This document shows, one piece after another, positions 10,700 to 21,900 of a stretch of DNA of 64,000 bases (position 1 is the stretch's first letter; each line of letters begins with the position of its first letter). A model generated the notes under the pieces. That model was not told where the DNA came from and did not search any database. It was given only the letters and a program-made list of their open reading frames with translations. The translations under genes and the position numbers were made by a program. The DNA is from Saururus chinensis. Its lineage: Eukaryota; Streptophyta; Magnoliopsida; Piperales; Saururaceae. The stretch spans positions 22,066,501 through 22,130,500 of the forward strand of contig CP141146.1 in assembly GCA_035235625.1 (NCBI GenBank), in the 5' to 3' direction.

Positions 10700-12982
10700 T
10701 GTGTAAAAAATTTTGAATAAATAAAATTGATTAAAAAGTCTTTATTAAATAGAGAAAATCTTACCAAAAATTCAGAATATTTATAGTTCCATATGTTTTT
10801 AATTTAATTTAAAAGCCCTAGCTCAATTTGAGTTATTTTTCATTGAGTTATGGTCTTTGGTTTTTTACGATACAAAAGGTCGAACATTGTGCACTATTTT
10901 TCAAAATTTGTAATTAACTATTTTAGATGGTCAGCCTGACCCCTGGAATTTAATTTTGATCCCTAAGCATCTTCATTTGGTTTATGTAAAAAATTCATTG
11001 CAATCCGAGGTCTTTTGGTATTTTTCAATTAATTCAAAATCAGCCATAATGTCAAATTCTGTTTCACTTGATTTTGACTGATGTGTGGGAATTTGACTCA
11101 CACATTGATTTGGTTTAAGTTGAATGTTTTATTAGTTGAACTACTGTTTTATCAGTAAAAGATAACCTTTGCTCATATGTTAAAAGTAGTGGGAGTGGGT
11201 ATTTACATGATCGGGTAACAAGATGAAAATTGGTAAGTCTCATGTGTATCGATGTGATACATGTGGTCATTGCACAAGAATTGTTTATTTTTTAAAAGTA
11301 TGCCTAAATGACTAACATGATTTAATGATATGTGGTCGTTATATGCCATGCCTATATATGTATTTTTACTCAAATCCTATATGGGTTAGGTTGGGTATGG
11401 GAAAAGCCATAATGTGTAGGCAAGATACTAAGTATAAATGAAAGGGGTTGTACCCAACACAATGATTATAAATAGGATGCTAAGACATCTCATGGCTTGG
11501 ATAAATAATAATTTTGAATATTGTGGTGGTATACCATAACATCAATTGTACATAAATAGTCTAGTGTAGCTTATGGGACTTTGGAGGCGTAGTATGTATA
11601 GCCTTCATAACCGGTGTCAAATGCATACAGGATCTTGGCACTTTGGAAAAGGTGTTCAGGAAAAGTGAAAGACTTGATTTGAATATGGTGAAACTGATAA
11701 ATGAGTATTCAAATTTCACTTGGGAAGTGGCAATACTTCTTGCTTTGAACATATGGTATCATCGATTAAGACAGGTAATTTATGATGTACTTGGTGTAGT
11801 ATATCATGATTGCATTTTAATGTATTTAAGAATTCTATATGGGTTTACATAGAATATGTGATGGAATTTGGTTATACTATTTGTTAATTATGTTATGAAA
11901 ATAGTGGATTCAGTCCATGCATTGCAAGCATGATCATGCATTGCATATTATCCTATTGATCAACCTAATGAAGGAAAGGTAATGAGATGACATTACATCT
12001 TATGATATGCTGCATTTAGATAACATGTAATCTTGTCTTTAGGTTTATGTAGTTATTGCATGTACATTATCACAATGTTGATATAGAATAAGTCTAAGGA
12101 GCTTTAGTTCATGGGTGGTTATTCTACCATGTGTATTTGTATGCACATGCACAAAGCATTTTGCTAGAAGCCGGCTACTCAGATTCCACTGAAAACTTAG
12201 GATCATGTACCTCAGACTCCTTGCTGCAATTCTTCATAATGATGTATATGGAATGAAAATAACCATATTATTTGTTATTTAACTCTTTTATAATTTTTTT
12301 TTCTAGAATTCAAGGGAATTAGGTCATGACAATTAGCCCTTGTGGGCCTTAGTTCATGTTGTCGATGATCCAGGCAAAAGTCTATAAATGCTTCATGGAG
12401 TTGTATATATTTTGAGGCATTAAAGGAACCTCCTTGATGTTGCTATAGTTGTAGTGTGTCATCCCACCCTAGAGATGAGGATTGGGTATAAGATCAACAT
12501 TAAGTTTGATAATGGTTATTACTAATTTATAATTTATGAAATTTCTTATTTAGTTGATCCCACTTGGTATACTATATACTTGGCATCCATCCTTACAGAG
12601 CAAGTGCTTCTAAGGAGTAAGCTTACTTTGGGAGACTTGTTTGCGTGTTAAGGACATCAGCTATCAGGGTACATATCATGTATGACTTATATTATGATGT
12701 TATTAGACTTATGTGTGGATAACTAAAGGCATGTGAGGGCCATACTACCATTTTATTTTACATTGGTTTGTGTTATGATATTCAGACATGTAATTAGGCA
12801 AGCCCCTATTTGGTTTATATGATGTGATTTTATGACGATTATTATTGTAATTTGATTTGATAGCATTGTGTTTGAAAGAAAATAAGTTACACCCTAAGAT
12901 ATCTTTAAATGATGTTTTGATAAAAAAGGGTTTTCGCTGTGGATATTTTAAAATATATTTTACAAAATATTGGGGTGTGACA
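10700..12982 (+). mobile_element. LTR-derived sequence ending in GGGGTGTGACA
   Basis: This is the sequence that hosted solo LTR D. It ends at 12,982 with TTGGGGTGTGACA, a standard 3' end of plant gypsy LTRs. Its 5' end must lie left of 8,056 and was not identified. No coding motif is visible; the longest open frames (for example 12,745-13,008 minus) have no family resemblance. Confidence 0.4.
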
Positions 12983-13724
12983 TAAGCCTCATAAACTTTT
13001 CCCCACAAGTAAGGTTTTCAAACTACTTCATGCCTTTACCAATTTATCATTAATATTAATAGAATGACAACACTACCTCGATAGTTCACCCCATCCCAAA
13101 TTGGGTTTCAATTTTTTTATCCAAAAAAATAATTATGGATAAGATGTTGGTGGAGCAGTCCTCAGGGTTCACCCATCCCCCCTAAGTTCAGTTTTTTTTT
13201 TTTTTTTTTTCTGAAAAAGATGGTGGTATGTAGCAGTTAGATCCGATGTGGTTGGCCTTGCCATGGTGAAAATGGCATATGCTAACTCTTGGGAATTGAA
13301 AGAAGGGTGAGAGATGACATAGTTTTTAAATATGAAGATAAATAAAGATATTTTTACTTTTTTTGTCAAAGTTTGCTATGCCCTTACATAGTTGCAAACA
13401 TGGAAGGTTGTATCAGTCGATATGAGCCATATATGTCATTACTAGAGGACTGGGGTGGTACACCTCCCACACAAATTATCGATATGTTTCTACCGTATTG
13501 GTCATATCATATCAATACAATGGATATATATTGAAACACATTTATTTTGAGTATTTTATTGAAAAACATTTCCCCAAAAAAAGATCAGCCACAATATGAA
13601 TCCGACCTATTCAGAGGTTTAATGTTGACAATGTCTTTGTTATATTACTTTTCACTCATTCATGTTAAAAAGAAAAACCTTTTGTTTTCAATTACATAAG
13701 ATCAATCAGGGTGGGTCCATACAA
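12983..13724. other. no gene recognised
   Basis: Short T/A runs, including a run of about 20 T near 13,191-13,210. At 13,405-13,530 there is a small region with the words TCGATATGA and TCATATCATATCAATAC in opposite senses, perhaps a decayed MITE. Nothing else is seen. Confidence 0.35.
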
Positions 13725-13961
13725 GTTTCATAATTTTTTTTGAAAAAACTGACGTTTGCTCTGATGCGCAAACTTTTTCTGATGAAAGGTAAAATTGTCA
13801 ATTTTTTAAGACAAAATTACCCCATATTATTTCCTTCTTTCTGTATCTTTCCCGATCTTCTTCTTCCTCTCCCGATCTCTTTCTTCTGTCCTCTTTTTTT
13901 CTTCTTTCCATGTATCTCCTAATCTCTTTCTTCCATCCCATCTTTTTTTTTCCTTCATCTG

Positions 13962-14100
13962 AGTTGCTCTTAGCGAGGGCATAGGCGCAAAGAAGAGCGT
14001 TGAGGGATTTGACGAAGCAGGAAATGCTAATGTCGTTCATCTGCTTAAATGCTCAGATGGTGTGGTCGAGCATGGTGGCGTGGCCATAGAGGATAATGGA
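13962..14100 (-). pseudogene. pentatricopeptide repeat (PPR) protein fragment
   Basis: Read on the minus strand this gives SIILYGHATMLDHTI, a stop, then AFKQMNDISISCFVKSLNALLCAYALAKS. The pattern matches the small organelle-type PPR proteins, in which a 35-residue repeat reads roughly Y(G)x(A)xMLDHAIxTFxQM followed by RTVKSFNALL. About 1.3 repeats are present with an in-frame stop, and the frame then runs into low-complexity sequence. PPR proteins bind organellar RNA, but this piece cannot function. The family call is from memory of the motif and is fairly distinctive. Confidence 0.5.
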
Positions 14101-14225
14101 AGTTTTACCCTTCTCGTTTCACTGTCTCCCTTTTTGGTTCCCTGCATTCTCGTCGTGTTTATCGCAAATCTAGCTCTAGATTTGGGCTCTGATTCTGTGC
14201 GTGAGCACTTAAGTTGGTTTGGAAG

Positions 14226-14389
14226 ATAAACTTTGAAGACCTAGAGACCGAGCAGTTGATTCCCCTCTGGTGAGGCCACGTCAACGGGAGGATCCGCATC
14301 TTTCAAATCAACACCTCCATCTAAGCTTTTCAGCGCCTTGTCAACACCATCGGGACCTTAAAAGACACACCGGAGTTCCGCGAGAAACT
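14226..14389 (+). pseudogene. first-exon fragment of a SYP2-type syntaxin (PEP12/VAM3 family)
   Basis: The frame beginning at 14,226 reads NFEDLETEQLIPLW, stop, GHVNGRIRIFQINTSI, stop, AFQRLVNTIGTLKDTPEFREKL. Plant SYP21/22 Qa-SNAREs begin with a SFQDLE-like motif and contain GIFQINTAVSxFQRLVNTLG and TPKDTPELREKL. The initiator ATG has become ATA and there are two in-frame stops. The match ends at GAGAAACT, directly followed by GTAAAG, the expected end of exon 1 and splice donor, so intron 1 was captured too. SYP2 proteins drive vacuolar membrane fusion; this copy is dead. The upstream GC-balanced stretch (14,100-14,225) may be captured 5' UTR. Confidence 0.7.
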
Positions 14390-14450
14390 GTAAAGATTAC
14401 GGATTATGAATCGTCGTCTGTCTAATAAAAATAGTAATTTTTTTTTTGTA

Positions 14451-14486
14451 ATATACAAAGAGAGTAAAGTTACTCTCTTTGTATAT
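14451..14486. repeat. perfect 17-bp hairpin
   Basis: ATATACAAAGAGAGTAA (14,451-14,467) is followed after AG by its exact reverse complement (14,470-14,486). It lies in what would be the captured syntaxin intron. It may be the core of a small palindromic insertion. Confidence 0.8.
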
Positions 14487-14726
14487 AACAAAGTAAGTAA
14501 ATATTTATAGTTTCTACTGTTGAAAATCTGTAAAGACTCGTAGATAAAATAGATGTTAGGAGATTTTTGGCATTCAGAAGGGAGGATCGAATTTAATGAA
14601 CTTCAATTTTTGAATCAAATAGATCTCTATGATTTCGAAGAAGAAAAGGGAGAATTCGAAGAGAAGATGGAGGAAAAAAATAGGAGGTGATAAGAGGATA
14701 TGTGTGGGTGGTGGTTTGAATCTTAC

Positions 14727-14912
14727 CATCATGTCGAGGTGCTTCTACCAGCCAGAGGGGACCTGGGCGTCAAGGTCGAGCTCCTACTAGCCGAGCTTGG
14801 AGTAGCCGTCGAGGAGGTCCCCGGTGATGAGCGCGACCGCCTTCCTGCCCCCTTTCTTGTCCTTCCCATACCCGCCCAAGATTCATACCAGCGAGCTCAC
14901 TTCCGCCGCCAT
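14727..14912 (-). pseudogene. probable first exon of a plant WW-domain (CFL1-like) protein
   Basis: From the ATG at 14,912 the minus strand reads MAAEVSSLV, stop, ILGGYGKDKKGGRKAVALIT then GDLLDGYSKLG, two stops, ELDLDAQVPSGW, stop, KHLDMM, and meets GTAAGA, a good splice donor. The ELxL...PSGWxKxLD pattern resembles plant CFL1-type proteins with a WW-like domain. That naming is tentative. The open-then-broken frame ending at a donor site, and the high GC of a first exon, support a captured coding exon whatever the family. Four stop codons show it is not functional. Confidence 0.4.
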
Positions 14913-15187
14913 CAACCAGCAAAAAAGACCACTTTTTTCTAACCACAGAGGAGGTAGAGAGACTAAATGGCAGAGATGGAAGCACAGGAGGAAGAGGGAG
15001 GAGCGGAGCAGAGCGGGCGCATCATAAGGGGGGTATTTTTGTCTGAATATGAAATTTAGAGTTAATACCATATTAGTAAATTCTTTTGTAGTTAGTGCCT
15101 AAAACCCCCCCTTTTTTTTTTTCTAAAAAGAGTGCTTTACACCCATGCATTTACTTACACATCTAAGTGATGAACTTCTACATAATA

Positions 15188-15272
15188 TTCCTCTCTCATA
15201 TTAAGTGTATTATTTGGTTTCAAAATGAACTAATTTTATAACACTTAATATGGGACGACAGAAGTAATAGTT
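15188..15272. mobile_element. decayed Stowaway-like MITE
   Basis: Short inverted ends (CTCATATTAAGTGT and ACACTTAATATGGGACGACA) surround an AATGAACTAATTTTAT core. This is the familiar layout of plant Stowaway/Mariner-type elements with GTCCCATATTAAGTGT termini and TA flanks. Only about 85 bp remains. Confidence 0.5.
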
Positions 15273-15299
15273 CGTAGGGCCTATTATTTTCAAGAGGAA

Positions 15300-17635
15300 A
15301 TCATCAAAGTAGACTTAGGGACAGTGACATACCCATTTTGTAATATGATTTCCTCTATTTATTGAAGTAGACTTCTGCATATGTGATCTTCCAAACGTAT
15401 GATAGGAAAGGACCAACCTATCCTCTTTAGTTTCATCTACAAGTAGGAACCTCAGAGGTAGGAGTTTATTAGTTGACCACGTGCCAAAAAATCTCTGCCC
15501 CGGTCTCCTCCTTGGTATCGCACACCTCCTTGCCTCTACCTCCCCATTGGCCTCCTCTTCTCTAGCGGCCTCCCCCCCCCCTCCTCCCTCTCCTCTTCTT
15601 TTCCGTCTCTCTTTTTTGGTCTTAGTTTAGGTCTACAAAGCCATGAAAGGGAGGAGATCACAATCTCTATTGTACTCCTCCTCCTCTTCCTCTTAATCTT
15701 CAACGTATAACTACTTTTCCCCTTTCTGGTGTTATGTTGATGAGGAATATAATATGCTCAATACGAAAATGAAGGTGTTAGGTCTATATTGAAGGTTCCA
15801 ACTCTTATTTATATAAATAGATGAGCTATTTGTTTATCAAGGTTTGAAGATGAAGTGGCTGGTATAGTGTAACTTCCTGATTGCAAAAACAAGAAAATTG
15901 GAAATGTGTGACAACAAACTGGAAAATTGGTTTGAAACTATTTTAAAATCTCATTTTTTTATTTGTAAGCTTCAATCTTTAAAAATGAACCATAAACATC
16001 ATCAACTATTTAAAAGGAAGAATGAGCTTTATTTTTACTTAATTTTTGTTGCAAAATTGAAAAATTGAAAATGCAAAACTATAAAACTGAAATTGTAAAA
16101 CTATAAATCTACAAAATTTTGCCTCCTCTTCTCCTCCGCCCCCTTTCCCCACTCAAGTGCATCATCCTCCTTATTCTCCACCTCCTCCCCCCTCTTCTTC
16201 CCTCTAACAAAAACTAGAAAATTTGTAAAATAGAAAAGTCCAACTAGAAACTAGAAAACTAATTAAAAAACTAGAACTATGAACTACATGCTAACTATTT
16301 AAAGTTTTTTATGCAGACAATGACTTCTTATGGTGGACCTCAATTAGAAGTATTATATCTTTCATGGCGATGTGGACTAAAATAATTATGGGAAAAAGGA
16401 GATACATACCATTCAACATAAAAAATATCCAAGATAAGAATATGAGGATGCGGACAAGTATTTATGTTTTCATGGCATAGATATGCATACTGTCAACAAG
16501 CAAGCACTAATTATCATGCTCTTCCCATGTCGACTAGGAATCCCTTAGCTACATGGACATGAGACCCCTTGCCATGTGGTTAAAGGGTTTCATATGTAAT
16601 GGTTGGTTTATGAGACAAATATCTTGACAACTATGATAATATTTGTCCCAATTAGAAATACTTAGAATATTTTTAGATGTTGTAAATGAAACAAAGCTTC
16701 TAATTGAGGCCCACCATTAGCAATTATCTGCATAAATAACCTTAAATAATTGGCATGTAGTTGACAAAGTTCCAGTTCTTTATTTTCTTGTTCTTCACTT
16801 ATCTAGGTGTCCAATTTCTACTTTGGTCATTCCTCTTTGGCTTTTTTTCCCCGTTTTGGAATTTTAATTTAACACTTTTTCAATTTTGCAACTCAAAATC
16901 AAGTAAAAATAATACCCATTCCTCTTTTTAAGTAGTTATGATGTTTATGGGTTCATTTGTTAAGATTGAAACTTATAAATAACAAACTTGAGATTTTTAA
17001 ATGGCTTCAAGCCACTTTTCTAATTTTCTTGTTTTTGCAATCAGGAGGTTACACTATAGTAGCACTTAATATTCAAACCTTGATGTCCATGAATAATATG
17101 CTCCTCAATCCATTCCAACAAGAGTTGCATAACTTTTAACCTAGACCCATTATCTTCATTTTCCTTATCAACATAATACCAGAAAAGGGGGGAAGTGAGT
17201 GGACGCCAAATATTAAGAGGAGGAGGAGTGTAGTAGAGATGGCAACCTCCTACCTTTCATAGCTTTGTAGACCTAAAGTAAGCTCAACACAGAGAAACGA
17301 AAAAGAAAAGGAGAGGGCTGCCGAGGAGGAGGAATGCGTCAAGGAGGAGGAGGCTACTGCAAAGGAGGTTGCCCAAGAGGTAGAGGCGAGGAGGTGGGCA
17401 ATACTGAGGAGGAGACTAGGGTGGAGAATTTTTCATTGACGATCAATAGATAAAATCCCGCCTCTGAGTTTCCAACTAGTAGATGAAGGAAAAGAGGGTA
17501 AGTTGGTTCTTCCTGCCACATATATGGAAGCTCGCATTTGCAAAAGTCTAGTTCGATAAATAAGAGAAGCCATGCTACATTATAGATATATCACTATCCT
17601 GGGAATCTACTGTGATATCTACTTTTGTCAATTAC
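15300..17635. mobile_element. foldback element with about 1-kb inverted arms
   Basis: The left arm (about 15,300-16,330) and right arm (about 16,690-17,635) are diverged reverse complements along their whole length. Examples are the block with TTCATCTACAAGTAGGAACC at 15,430 against the reverse of the block near 17,475; CCATAAACATCATCAACTA at 15,990 against 16,940; and TGGTGGACCTCAATTAGAAG at 16,332 against 16,710. The spacer of about 360 bp shows no coding sequence. Both arms include a purine/pyrimidine-skewed block (CTCCTCC on the left, GAGGAGG on the right). It resembles a foldback or long-TIR MULE derivative. The target duplication was not determined. Confidence 0.75.
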
Positions 17636-17769
17636 TCTATTTTCAATATACAATTATGATGAACCTAATATACTACACAAAAGGTTGACTCACATTTGAT
17701 TTTATTTATAACATTAGCTCCTCTCATCTAAGGATCTTATGGGTCATTGTGTTGAGCTCCTCTCAATAC

Positions 17770-18275
17770 GTGTTACTAATGTTAGTGCTCTATGTTTACT
17801 TATTACTTTATTTTATCTATCATGCCTTTAAGATAATTGTTAGGATAATATCTTATCAATTTTAATAAGTTTTAATTAACAATAGAGATTTATAGCCGTC
17901 TCGATGTGTACCAAAGATATTATTCACACACCTATATCAATAAATTATCAATGCTTATCCCACATACCCCCCCTCCCCCCAAATCAATGCGTGTTACTAA
18001 TGTCAGTGTTCTATAATTACTTAATACTTTATTTTATCTATTATGCCTTTAAGATGATTGTTATGATATTATCTTATCATTTTTAATATGTAAAAAGATT
18101 TATAACCCTCTCAATGTGTACGAAGGATATTATTCACACATATAAGTAAATTATCAATACTTATCCCACGTACCTCCTTGTCCTCAAATTAATTTGTGTT
18201 ACTAATATTGGTGCCCTATGTTCACTTATTAATATATTTTCATTTATTATGCCTTTATAAGAGAATTGTTACACT
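17770..18275. repeat. tandem repeat of about 205-221 bp, two and a half copies
   Basis: Units start with GTGTTACTAATGTTAGTG at 17,770, GTGTTACTAATGTCAGTG at 17,991 and GTGTTACTAATATTGGTG at 18,196. Each continues with TTTATTTTATCTATYATGCC, and the first two also have GATATTATTCACACA and TTATCAATRCTTATCCCAC. Divergence between units is moderate. The array ends about 650 bp before the CCT8 start codon. Confidence 0.8.
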
Positions 18276-18415
18276 AATTTTAATACAATTAAGTGTTAGC
18301 CCCACATCACAATGGTCCTAGGGAAAGCAAAGAAAGCTTGAAGATGCAGAGGAAAGCATTTTCTATGCTCTACTCTGATAGTAAGTTAAGTGTAAGGAAT
18401 ATTTGAGAAACGTTT

Positions 18416-18528
18416 GATTTTGAGATCGACGGTGCACGCTTTAGCGCAATATGCGTATACTATCCATCTCAAAATCGGACGCTTCTACGCTAACGTATGT
18501 TAACGCGTGCACCATCGATCTCAAAATG
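18416..18528. repeat. small foldback in the CCT8 promoter region
   Basis: GATTTTGAGATCGACGGTGC at 18,416 and its reverse complement (ending ATCGATCTCAAAATG at 18,528) pair over 24 positions with two mismatches. A third, direct copy of ATCTCAAAATCGGACGC lies between them at 18,466. The segment is GC/CpG-richer than its surroundings. It could be a short MITE or a regulatory module about 420-530 bp upstream of the start codon. Confidence 0.7.
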
Positions 18529-18801
18529 GGATGCCTCCCATACATCTCGGCTCGAGGAAGTACGAAAAATGCTTCCTAACGTAGGTTTAGTACAGAAAAT
18601 TAATAACCGACGTGGTTTTAATCATGACCGTCAACTCAAAGCGTTGTCACTACATTTCAATGATCACGCAGAAGCCCGTGGTTCATCCCGTAGACGAAAG
18701 CGTGTGATTACAACACAACTCGTTTGTTTTCACACATTCGCCGTCGCTCATTTCCCTCGAAAAAGTTTGAAGTGAGGAGTGAGTGAGGCGGGGCGTCCTT
18801 T

Positions 18802-18909
18802 CTAGGGTTTTCTTGTCCCCGATCAGCCGACGGATCGTCTCTCCCGCTCGTCTCGCAGCTTCGGGCCTCTTTCTCTGCAAGGCGATTGTGCGGGGTTCGT
18901 CTAGGGTTT
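18802..18909 (+). promoter_or_regulatory. two telo-box motifs in the 5' leader of CCT8
   Basis: CTAGGGTTTT occurs at 18,802 and 18,901. This is the reverse of the plant telo-box AAACCCTA, which is common near transcription starts of genes for translation and other housekeeping functions. The sequence from about 18,730 to the ATG is GC-rich and likely contains the transcription start and 5' UTR. I see no clear TATA box. Confidence 0.5.
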
Positions 18910-18948
18910 TCGATTCGGCCTTTCGGAGAGGTGCAGTCGGGGGGGAAA

Positions 18949-21900
18949 ATGGCGTTCCACATCCAGCCGCATGGGATCCAGTCGATGCTCAAGGAGGGGC
19001 ACAAACACCTGTCCGGGCTGGACGAGGCCGTGGTTAAGAACATTGAGGCCTGCAAGCAGCTCTCCATCATTACCCGGACCTCCCTCGGGCCCAATGGTCA
19101 GCTTTTCATTTTCGTGTTTCCTTTTTGTTTTAGCTTGAGAATCTTCTTTATTCGAAAATGGCCGTTTTTTTTGCCTAAATTGAAACAGTTGGTGACTAAA
19201 TATTATGTGGAACTCCATTGAATATTTTGTGAGTGGAACTGATTTTAATAATGTACATAAATTCCACTCATTACTGATTGCCTGTGATCATTTTATGATT
19301 GAAAAATGTTGTCGCGATTATCCAATGTTTATATTTGATTTATGCCAATTTAAGTATACCTGACGCTGAAATATAGTTTAAGCTAATTACCACTTGTCTG
19401 AGTTTGTTTTCATATAAATGTATAGACGTTGACTATTTAATCTATGATAGAGTTTCTGTTTATGAGATTATGGTGCTGATTGTCTGTAGCTGGTTTCATT
19501 TTGTATAATATTTTAATACCATGTTCCAATTATCTACATATATTGCTGAGTGCATATCTGAAATAAATGCTAAACTGTTCTTGCCTGCGCTATTGGGTTC
19601 TACCATGTTGCAAGCACAAGCATGTAAACCTCGTACTATTCTTCTTTGGTTTGAAGCATTCTCGTTGGTTAGATATTGTAAGCATGCCATGTGCTCTTGG
19701 CTGATATGGACGTGGGGAAATGGTGAACTGAAATATTAATATATTTACACCCTTTTGTTGTACCAGAAAAGCGCAACATATTGGACGTGTACAAGTTGGT
19801 ATGCTAACCTATGTGGGTTAGAGCGCAGTGTGTTATTATCAAACATGTCTTGTGCATTGCTGTCCCAAAACTTGACCCGTATGCATATGTGGTGGAAATA
19901 GGGTGTATTTTTGAGAAGAAGATTGTGGGAAATAAAGGACTGTGATAAGAAAGTTTGTGTTAGTTGTTTTGGTACTTAAGGTTGTTAAAATTGAAGACTA
20001 TTTGATGATTTTATAGATAAAATTATATTTCAATTATGTCATTCAACTCTTTGATATTAACTTTTTTGAAATGGCATTTATCTTTTCTTTATTAATCTAT
20101 TTAGGTATGAATAAGATGGTTATTAACCACCTGGACAAGCTATTTGTTACAAATGATGCTGCGACAATTGTAAATGAACTGGAAGTTCAACACCCTGCTG
20201 CCAAGATACTGGTTTTAGCTGGAAAAGCACAACAGGAAGAAATTGGAGATGGAGCTAACTTAACAATATCATTTGCGGGAGAGCTTCTCCAAAATGCAGA
20301 AGAGCTTATCCGAATGGGGTTGCATCCAAGTGAAATAATTAGCGGATATACTAAAGCTATCAATAAGGTTACTCTAAACAGATTATTGTAATATGTTATC
20401 ACTTATCTGCATTTGTTTATATGTCTCGTATCTGACATGCAATTCACCCTTATTATTTTTTGTTATCAGGCTGTTGAAATTTTGGAAGATTTGGTGGAGG
20501 AAGGTTCAGAAACAATGGATGTGAGAAACCGGAAGCAAGTTGTTTCTCGTATGAAAGCAGCTGTTGCTAGTAAGCAGTTTGGACAGGAAAACATATTGTG
20601 CCCTCTTATTGCAGATGTGGGTACATGAGAGATTTTTTCTCGTTTACTTACATAGTGATTGGCTTCCCTTCTTGTACAGTTGTAGTCTTTGGATTGAGTT
20701 TCATTTTTTGTGTTTCCAGGCATGCATTCAGGTCTGTCCAAAGAATCCAGTAAACTTTAACGTGGATCATGTTCGTGTAGCTAAGCTTCTTGGAGGCGGT
20801 CTGCATAATTCTTCTATTGTGCGTGGCTTGGTGTTGAAAAGTGATGCAGGTGGAAGCATTAAAAGAATGGAAAAGGCAAAGGTGTGGATGTTAACAATGT
20901 TTTTGGAGAGTTATGTTATTCAGTGTTATTGTGTAATGTCTATTGAATACTTATTTGTTATTAAATATTTATTATTTGGAAAGTTATGTAAGAAATATTT
21001 AGCTATATCAATGGCCATCTTATTTTAGTTATTTGGGTCTGACAGAAGCGATTTTAAATTATTTATGTGTAATTTTTAAGTCTTGAAGTCTTTTCTCGAA
21101 AATTTGGTCTATGTTGTTTTCAGGTTTTCTTTCAATTTTTCCACATTCTTGTTGTCTTGTGATTAGTCTTGTATGTGCATGTATAGAGATATTGTATTGT
21201 ATGATAATAATTTTTTTATATTTAGCCGTTGATATGATAACATACATAGTGTGGTCCCTACTTCTCATTGTTCCTACAAACAAAATTGTTCAATTATTAC
21301 TAGCAGAATGGATGCTTTGTCTCGGGCTTAATCCGATGCCAGCGGCTTTGTTTAGGATAAAAATCATTCTTTTTCAGGCAGGGCATTGAATGAGCTTAGA
21401 GAATCAAGGAAAAGATCATAGGGACTGAGTTTGGCAAAACCTTTACTACCTTTAGTCGAACTTCACAGTCTTGTCCTAATTCTGGATTTGACACTGGCTA
21501 ACAATGCTTATTGTATTATTTTGGGCGCGTACCTTGGTTATTTGTGCATGCTACTTATAGGACAAGGGAGTGTTTGATTTTATTGTATTTAAGGAAAGAC
21601 TCATTAGAATTTACATGGTGTTTTGATGATTATTGAGTCTACAAGACTCAAGCTGTAAGTTTTGCCACCCACACAATGTTATGGACATTCCCTTCTCTTT
21701 TATCTTATATAACTTTCTTCTCTTTGGACCTTGTGCACTTTCCCTTAAATTTTAAGTTTTTCCTAAAAGCCTTTCATAATGCACCTTAAATTTCAAGCAT
21801 CAAACAATAAATCTAAAGGGGTTGTAAGACAAGGATTTAAAGGAAACCTATAAAATTAATAGAAAAGGTTGTGAAGGGGAAAGGGAGTGGGGATTTGCGT

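Larger units (their letters stand above)
13725..15110. mobile_element. candidate Pack-MULE carrying three host gene fragments
   Basis: Fragments of three unrelated genes occur within 1 kb in mixed orientations: PPR (minus), SYP2 exon 1 (plus) and a WW-like exon (minus). They are framed by AGACAAAATTACCCC at 13,809-13,823 and its inverted counterpart GGGGTATTTTTGTCT at 15,030-15,044, with weaker similarity for about 40 bp outside each. T-rich sequence flanks both sides. Capture of several gene pieces between inverted termini is the hallmark of Pack-MULEs. A Helitron could also do it, but I saw no clear Helitron end. Outer limits and a 9-bp duplication were not established. Confidence 0.5.

Noticed and set aside
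17770..18275. CRISPR-like array
   Set aside because: Units are about 210 bp and contiguous with no spacer structure, and the window is eukaryotic.
18886..18948. Upstream in-frame ATG at 18,886 as the CCT8 start
   Set aside because: The frame is open, but the extra 21 residues are not part of the conserved family N-terminus, which begins at 18,949.
18708..19094. 128-codon minus frame over the CCT8 first exon
   Set aside because: It is a shadow of the GC-rich first exon and 5' leader. The plus-strand CCT8 frame is clearly the coding one.
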